64,000 nt of DNA from positions 38,303,187 to 38,367,186 of the forward strand of contig NC_088301.1 of assembly GCF_032854445.1 (NCBI RefSeq). Reading direction: 5' to 3'. Below, one piece after another: positions 57,855 through 64,000 of the stretch; positions within the stretch are counted from its first letter, which is position 1, and each line of letters opens with the position of its first letter. The position numbers and the translations under genes were made by a program. This DNA comes from Liolophura sinensis. Its lineage: Eukaryota; Mollusca; Polyplacophora; Chitonida; Chitonidae. The notes beneath the pieces are model-generated. The model made no database searches. It saw only the letters and a list, made by a program, of their open reading frames with translations, and had not been told where the DNA came from.

Positions 57855-58722
57855 TCATGAATCCCCATGAGATTCTCTAACGCAATCTTCATCTGTGTTG
57901 TTAATTATCAGGTTTCTTAGGGATCTAACATCTTTGCTGAATTGCTCCTGTATGCCTTGGAAGTCTTTTGACAATTCCGCATTTTGCTGGCGAAGGCCTT
58001 TCATTTCCTGTCAATGTTGCATCATTACTCCACGCATGGGGGCATTTTCCCTGCTGAAAGATATGTACAGCTTCCGCGTTTCTTCCTCAAATTTGGCAAA
58101 TAAGGAATCTTTCTCGGAAATCAACTTTTCCATTTCATCTTTATGAGCCGTTTTCATTACATGCTCGAACGCAGTAGCGTTTTCCTTCAGTGTTGAGATT
58201 TCTTCTGACAGGCGTTCAATTTCTTGTTTCTGATGTAGATAATCATGATCCATGCCTTTAGTCCCCTTCTCCTCCTCCTGGCGAAGACCTGTTTCAATTT
58301 ATTCTTCAATGTTTCATTTTACTCTTCGTCCTGTTTCACTGTATCCTTCAGACTTAATATCTGTTGTTCCATTTCTTTCATATGAAAGTCCTTTTACGAA
58401 CTTTCTCCCTTCATGACAGTTACAATATTGTCTTTTCGTGTCAGGTTTTGTCTTAGCTCGTCGATGTCACAATCTTTTGCCACCAACATTTCCTCTTTCT
58501 TTGAGATAAGTCTATCCGTTTTCCGCTCGTGCTCCTTTGACATAACTGCATTGCGAAGCATTAGGGTATGTATTACATTACTGACATGAGCCAGGCCTTC
58601 TGTGAAGTCCTTCGGAAAGACCTCTATGTTTTCTTCGCCAGTTGCTACTGAATCTGTCGATCCAGCTAGATACCTTTTGGGGTTAAAGGTTTCGTGTTGA
58701 TACTCAAAGGACCATCGTCTTC
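57855..58722 (-). pseudogene. Decayed coiled-coil protein gene (last-exon region)
   Basis: Reading the minus strand from an intact acceptor (tttcag at 58723-58728), a coiled-coil coding sequence runs for ~290 codons but is broken. Stops occur at 58394-58396 (TAA), 58319-58321 (TAA) and 58011-58013 (TGA), with a frameshift between about 58275 and 58321. On both sides of each break the sequence keeps heptad-like character (KEMEQQILSLKDTVKQ; IERLSEEISTLKEN; FAKFEEETRKLY; LRQQNAELSKDFQ). The final stop is at 57855-57857. The acceptor implies a duplicated, not retroposed, copy. All three internal stops could come from single C-to-T changes of CAA or CGA codons. Upstream sequence (HETFNPKRYLAGS, PKDFTEGLAHVSNVI) is not recognised. 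A recently lost gene or assembly error is possible. Confidence 0.6.
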
Positions 58723-58879
58723 CTGAAATACATGTGAAACGCATATGTACTGGATCAGTCATTAACAGGTCAAAATTTATATGTGCGGTAGGTACTATAC
58801 ATAAGAAAATACTTACTTTGCAGATACTTTTATTTATGTGGCTGTATTTTTTTCTGATCTCATAATTATCTTTCATAGT

Positions 58880-61800
58880 GTTCGTGGAAGAATATTAACG
58901 GTGTGCATTAAATTATTGCCCTTCGGAATTAGGCTGAGCAGTCTACATGTTGGCACACGTTATTCCCGTTTTACAATAGTACAAATGTATGGTGGCTTAT
59001 ATCGTGATGTCTACAGACATAAAAAAAAACATTATTAATATAATGAAAGACATACAGTACAGAGAGTAAAACCAAAGCAGCGACGACAATGTAAGAACTG
59101 GAAAATGGTAGCACGTAGCCGTGTAAAATACTACGGCTTGTCAATTTACCTCGGTTAGGGTTTTGCTCGTAATGTTCATGCGTGTAAATGCTTAATTGGT
59201 AGCAAATTACAGGCGCCTGGCACCATGGCTTAAGCAGAATTAGTTTGAAAAATTAGAAGTGATGTTTATTGCAATTTATTAGTCGTCACTTGTCTAGAAT
59301 TACACAAAATGCTCTGTTGTCATCATATTTGAACATATTAACATCAACCGACCATTGCCAAATCTCAGTTAGTAACTGGTCACGCGCAACTTGAATCCAG
59401 CTTCTTGTCAAGAACCATGTACATAGCAGTCACAGTTTTTAGATATCCAAGTTCAGAAATTTACATATACGTGCATCATTCTTGTGAAGGGGAGGAGAGA
59501 CGATCTCAGCCCTTGTCAAATGAGATGGTGTATATACTGGAATCCAGTTTGGGCTATACACCGAGCATGGATGTAAATTCTATTGATTTTGAATCATTCA
59601 TCGAACGTAGATGTATAGTTCATTGATTTTACAATAATAGTCCGTTTATTTTAGCAGTTTCAAAGTATTCGCACACTTCCTTTCAGTCCCACTTTTCGAA
59701 ACTCCTTTGCTAACTCCGAAACCCATTCCCTACAGTACAGCTATAATTGAATGGATGCTTCAAAGCGGATTTTATCATCCTTAATGGACCAACGTATGCA
59801 ACATATATAAAGGAAATACGTCCCTGATTTTCAGATATGTAGTTAATTTATTTTGCGATGTAATAAATTTGGAATGCTGTGTTGAAGGCTATATATGTAC
59901 AATCATGCCTGCAGTATATTGCCGGTTAGATTGGAGAGTCCCAACTATTTTACCGTCTATACTCGATTTACATCATTCCAAAGTCATTCTTCTGTATTAT
60001 ACAATGCATACATTTGTATCATGCACGTCCTCCACTGACTCTATGCAAGCCATTCCGGTTGCAGCTTCCTGGAAAGTGTGTGTGTTTTTCTAGCATGCAT
60101 GTGTGTAGCTAATCTGTGTCCACATACGATATGTCCACATATAGGTGCTGCAAGTCAAGAGGAATATTCACATCAGGAGTTTATTAAAGCCTTCGTTACA
60201 CACCATCATATTGCTTAACGCTTATAAATTTCTTTCATTTTGTTAATTATAGCATTACCATATAAAGCAATGCAAAATCTGATGATGTGGGAATTACAAT
60301 TCGTGGCATATGGAGCTGGGAAATTATAGATAGCCTTGGATCTCGTGTAGGGAAGATGGCCACACTTTTGTGGTGGAGTTGTCCCTTTGCATCATTTTAC
60401 GATCAGTTACTGTAATCCTGTCATGCTGATGACTGTTTGCATGTAAAAATTGAATAAACAAGATAATTAATTGCTGACCCGTGTATATGATATACAGGCA
60501 CTGTTCAGCTTTCAGTAGGGACTACTTGGAGCAAGCCTCGAATCTAGAAACCAAAGCCTAACTACAAGCACGTGTTAAGTAAGCTCAAAACAGCTGAAAT
60601 TGATGTATCTGTGCAAGCTACAAAATCCTGATGCAGCTTTTTTAAATGTTCTATCTTGGAGTGGAGACATCGCGACATTCTCGATTCATTTAGACGCACG
60701 CATCACCAATTTCCGCTTCTTTTTTAAAAACATAAATTATGGGTTCTTACAGTGGTGTAAGTGTAAGTATGAAAATTGAATCTCAAATGCTGATCATGGA
60801 AAAGAAGCCATATCCATATAGGAATAAACACCCTTAATACTAAACTGTTTTATATGTATATTTTATGTTTATAAATGTGTTGTGTAGTGTAGGAGGCCTG
60901 AAAACATTAGTGACTCATGATGTAGAAATCATCAAAGACTATTCTTTCGTCAAATTAATAGCCTTGCGGGGGTTACTGTGAATGATAAAGGCTTGTTTTC
61001 TCACTATACATGTAAAGGAACTGTTTTCAACAAGGTTTGTCCGGAGGTTTCAACTTAACTCCGGTCGAAAATTCTCATGACATGAAGGGTTTCCATTTAC
61101 ATTTTCTGACATAACTCTTGACTTCTGCCGTAGGCAACTTCCGTCACTGTCTGTTGGTAAATTAACTGGTCTTGATGGAACAATTGAAATGTTCAGATTC
61201 ATCTATATAACTATTCCATTCCCTTTCATTTATAACTTGTCCATCGAAACAGGAACTATGTGCCCGTATATATGGCTAGAAAAAAGCCGTTGTCACACCA
61301 TTCCGCATGCAGATATGGACTTATAGACGATGTAAATAATTAGAGACCCATACTGATTAGTATTGCCAGATATTGACATGTATGAATATCAAGGAAAAGG
61401 CTGTATACGAGCATGCACCTCTATCATTCCTTGCCTTACAGTAAACTAAATTAACTCGCATTCAAGAATATACATGTCAGCGATGGCAGATGTATCTGAT
61501 TCTCTATTAGATAGTATATGAACACAAGCCTGCTCACAGCTGACAGGTGCTGTTTTGCTCCAATTCAAATAAAAAAAATGTATTTTACACACATCACTGA
61601 TCATAATATCTTGTCATCTGTATGAACTAAATAGTGTAGGCATCGTGAAACAGGAGCTTGATTGGTTCAAACTTTATTTAACTGTCTGGAGACAAGTAAG
61701 TGTCAAGCAAATTTCAAGACGTACTGGCTACTGTGTGACGTAGCTCGAGAGTAAATTTTAGGGCTCGTATTGTTTTTTGATACAACAACCTACCTGAGGC

Positions 61801-62190
61801 TATAAATGAAATTGGCAAAGTATGCACAGAGTACAAACTGGGGCGCTACACCTAACCTATGCCAGGCATGCTGTTACCACTTTTGGTCGAATGTTCTCGA
61901 TCTATAATAAGCACTTTCCTGTAGTTTGACTCAGTCAACAAAAAGAGCCACAAAGCCGTGTGTTAAACGCAGCCTACTGACATATATTTGTTAAAAAAAA
62001 TAAAGAAAGAAAAACGATTATACCGACTGAAACTAAAATATACAGGTGATCCGTCTGAAAAAAAGTTCAGATCCTTTAGGATCAAGTTAAGCAATATTAT
62101 TCTTTTAGCAAGAAAATATTACTTTGAAAATAAATGTGAATAAGTTGAAAATGATATATATTTTAGATGAACATAGAAATTTTAAAATGA
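58880..62190. other. Gene-poor interval
   Basis: No recognisable gene, RNA or repeat family. ORFs are at most 74 aa. Any upstream exon of the coiled-coil pseudogene (minus strand) would lie here, but none could be identified. Confidence 0.45.
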
Positions 62191-62194
62191 ATTA

Positions 62195-63000
62195 ATGGAT
62201 CACATGAAATCATCAGAACTTACGTTGTCGTTTAGTATACTTGGTACTCATACAATCGGTCCTGCTACAATAGCGAATAGCTTTAATAAATACTTTTACT
62301 CTGCAGTAGTTTGGATTAAAAAATCCCAACAGTTAAAGATTTTGACAGAATTCGAATGTCAATCGTTAAACTGCCCTACGATAACGTTTCTACCCCTTTT
62401 CCGCTTATATTATCAACTTATTTATATATATATGTATAGTTTCTGGTTCATGGAAATTGCACAAATTTAGAGTGTTAACAAAAATAACAAGGGTAATTTA
62501 TCAAGAATACTACATATATCTGTACTTCCCTGCTTCAGTAAAAGTATCGTCAAATGCAGTATATTGTCATGTAGAAACTAATAGCATCATCTATGGAAAC
62601 CAAAATGGTTTCAGAGCAAATCATTATATGTTTGTGGCTGCGTGTTCATATGATGATATGATTAATTACAGCGTTCGCTAAGGAGTAAACTGTAAAATAT
62701 GTTAACATTTTTCGACCTTTTAAAGGTATATAGAACCGTAAATCATACCATACTTTGGCGTGAACTTTAATATAATGAATTAAGAGGTAATAGTAACTCT
62801 TGCTTTAAAAGTTATACTTGTATATATATAAATCAGTGTGTAACATTTTCAAGGACTTTGTTACAACTTAGTCTATACAATGCTGAGTTCCACAAGGTCT
62901 ATTCTGTGACTCCCTTGTTCGTACTGTATATCAACGATCTCTCTCGTGTATGCGACCTTCTTCATTTTATTTTATTCAAATTTTAGCGTATTAAATATGG
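62195..63000 (+). mobile_element. Degenerate LINE reverse-transcriptase fragment
   Basis: Plus-strand fragments in more than one frame show ATIANSFNKYFYSAV and QNGFRANHYM (NQFGFR-type block). A damaged VPQGS region at about 62885-62945 is followed by LFVLYINDLSRVC. The order and spacing match a non-LTR reverse transcriptase. Stops interrupt it throughout. Orientation is opposite to the 53.5-kb copy; whether it is the same family is not clear. Confidence 0.65.
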
Positions 63001-64000
63001 CGAAGTCTGAAAATATCACTACAAAAGAACAATCGTGTTGATTGTATAACACCACTGAGATCTGGAATATATGTTGACTGCGCGGTAAACAAACCCTCCA
63101 TTTCAGAGGTATCCAAATATATAATACAAAGCCAGACGTTTAAAAAGCTTATCTAATTATTATTATTCCCTCTTTTAACGTATAACATTATACAAGTAGT
63201 GATAACCATGCAGGAAAAGGTCTGACGACATTGGTGATATCGCCAATATGTAAATGACTGAGATATTTTTACATGGTATCTATAATCTATTTCGATAAAA
63301 GTCCATAAACCAGGAAGTCCACGAAATACAAATTTGGCAATCAACCAACCCAAACAATCAATATCTGCGCGCATGCATACAGCACCAGCCAGTACTATAC
63401 CTTCACACAGGTATGCATACAGTTCCCTAATACCTGAATTATGTCAAAAAGGTTGCTTGAGTTGCACTGTGTATAGAATTTAATGAGTCCCTAGTTGACA
63501 GACTGATTGGCAATGTTTTCGTCTTGGTATAGCATTAATTAATAAAGCATTTATAGGAGAAAACGTGGTCAGATTCTGAGCAATATATGTACAAAGCCTT
63601 GTCACCTGAAGAATGCATATTGCACACTATATATTGTGAAGCTCAACTGTTTCATTAATGTAAATTTATATAAAGTATCTAAAGAAATCAAATTAAAGCA
63701 TTGCTGGTGGAGTTGTGTTAAATACTATGCCCAAGATCCACCGGGCAGGCTCCCATGCCGTAATTTGGACATTCCTGAACGTTCATAGTAGTCTGCATAT
63801 ATTATGTACTGCGCAATCAACATATATTCAGATACCGGTAGATTTCTGCAAAGTCAAAAGATGCAGTCAAGAGTTTCCAGGTGATGGTAAAACCTTGTAA
63901 AGGCCTGTATAGGCTCTGTATATACATTGGTTTGGCTGTATACGCCTATGCCCATAAAACGTAAACAAAGTTAGAATAAAGACTGAAATCATGCAGGAAG
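63001..64000. other. Right-edge sequence, nothing recognised
   Basis: AT-rich sequence after the LINE fragment. It may hold more LINE 3' sequence, but no motif supports this. Confidence 0.4.

Overview
This is animal nuclear DNA. Genes are split by GT-AG introns, coding exons are short (3-669 bp), the background is AT-rich, and there are many SINE copies, LINE remnants, foldback elements and microsatellites. The SINE tail, the frequent TACATGTA motif and the gene content suggest a lophotrochozoan marine invertebrate, most likely a mollusc or a close relative. The species cannot be fixed from the sequence. No rRNA, stand-alone tRNA, CRISPR array or operon was seen.

Genes are concentrated in the first 41 kb. 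(1) An RP1/RP1L1-family gene runs on the minus strand from 18.4 kb off the left edge. I joined 14 coding exons with consistent phase: two doublecortin domains, two PLAT domains, then a probable beta-trefoil region. A likely non-coding leader exon lies at 23.34 kb. (2) Head-to-head with it, a complete five-exon homologue of human C8orf74 (315 aa) lies at 23.64-27.90 kb on the plus strand. (3) A complete nine-exon EIF3I gene (translation initiation factor 3 subunit I, 326 aa) lies at 30.17-38.25 kb on the minus strand; its second intron has U12-type (minor spliceosome) signals. (4) Head-to-head with EIF3I, TMEM234 lies at 39.4-41.1 kb on the plus strand. RP1L1-C8orf74 and EIF3I-TMEM234 are also neighbour pairs in human, so the window holds two apparently ancient divergent gene pairs side by side.

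From 42.4 to 46.5 kb there is a minisatellite complex built from two related subfamilies of a 36-bp unit. It is arranged as inverted blocks around about 44.98 kb, forming a roughly 2 kb imperfect palindrome with G-runs near the axis.

From 46.6 to 64 kb the window is gene-poor. It holds one open reading frame that looks genuine (50.44-51.57 kb, minus; a disordered basic protein with an RVxF-type phosphatase-1 docking motif), a decayed coiled-coil pseudogene (57.86-58.72 kb, minus), two LINE reverse-transcriptase remnants (53.5-55.4 kb minus; 62.2-63.0 kb plus), more SINEs and a roughly 100-bp TA repeat.

The RP1 family is associated with axonemal microtubules of cilia, and C8orf74 is reported mainly from ciliated or male-germline tissue, so the shared promoter of the first pair may drive ciliary or sperm expression. 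EIF3I and TMEM234 are housekeeping-type genes. No system without precedent was recognised. The most notable items are the two linked gene pairs, the DCX-PLAT-trefoil architecture, the minor-class intron, the palindromic minisatellite and a near-perfect 62-bp-arm hairpin at 16.1 kb.
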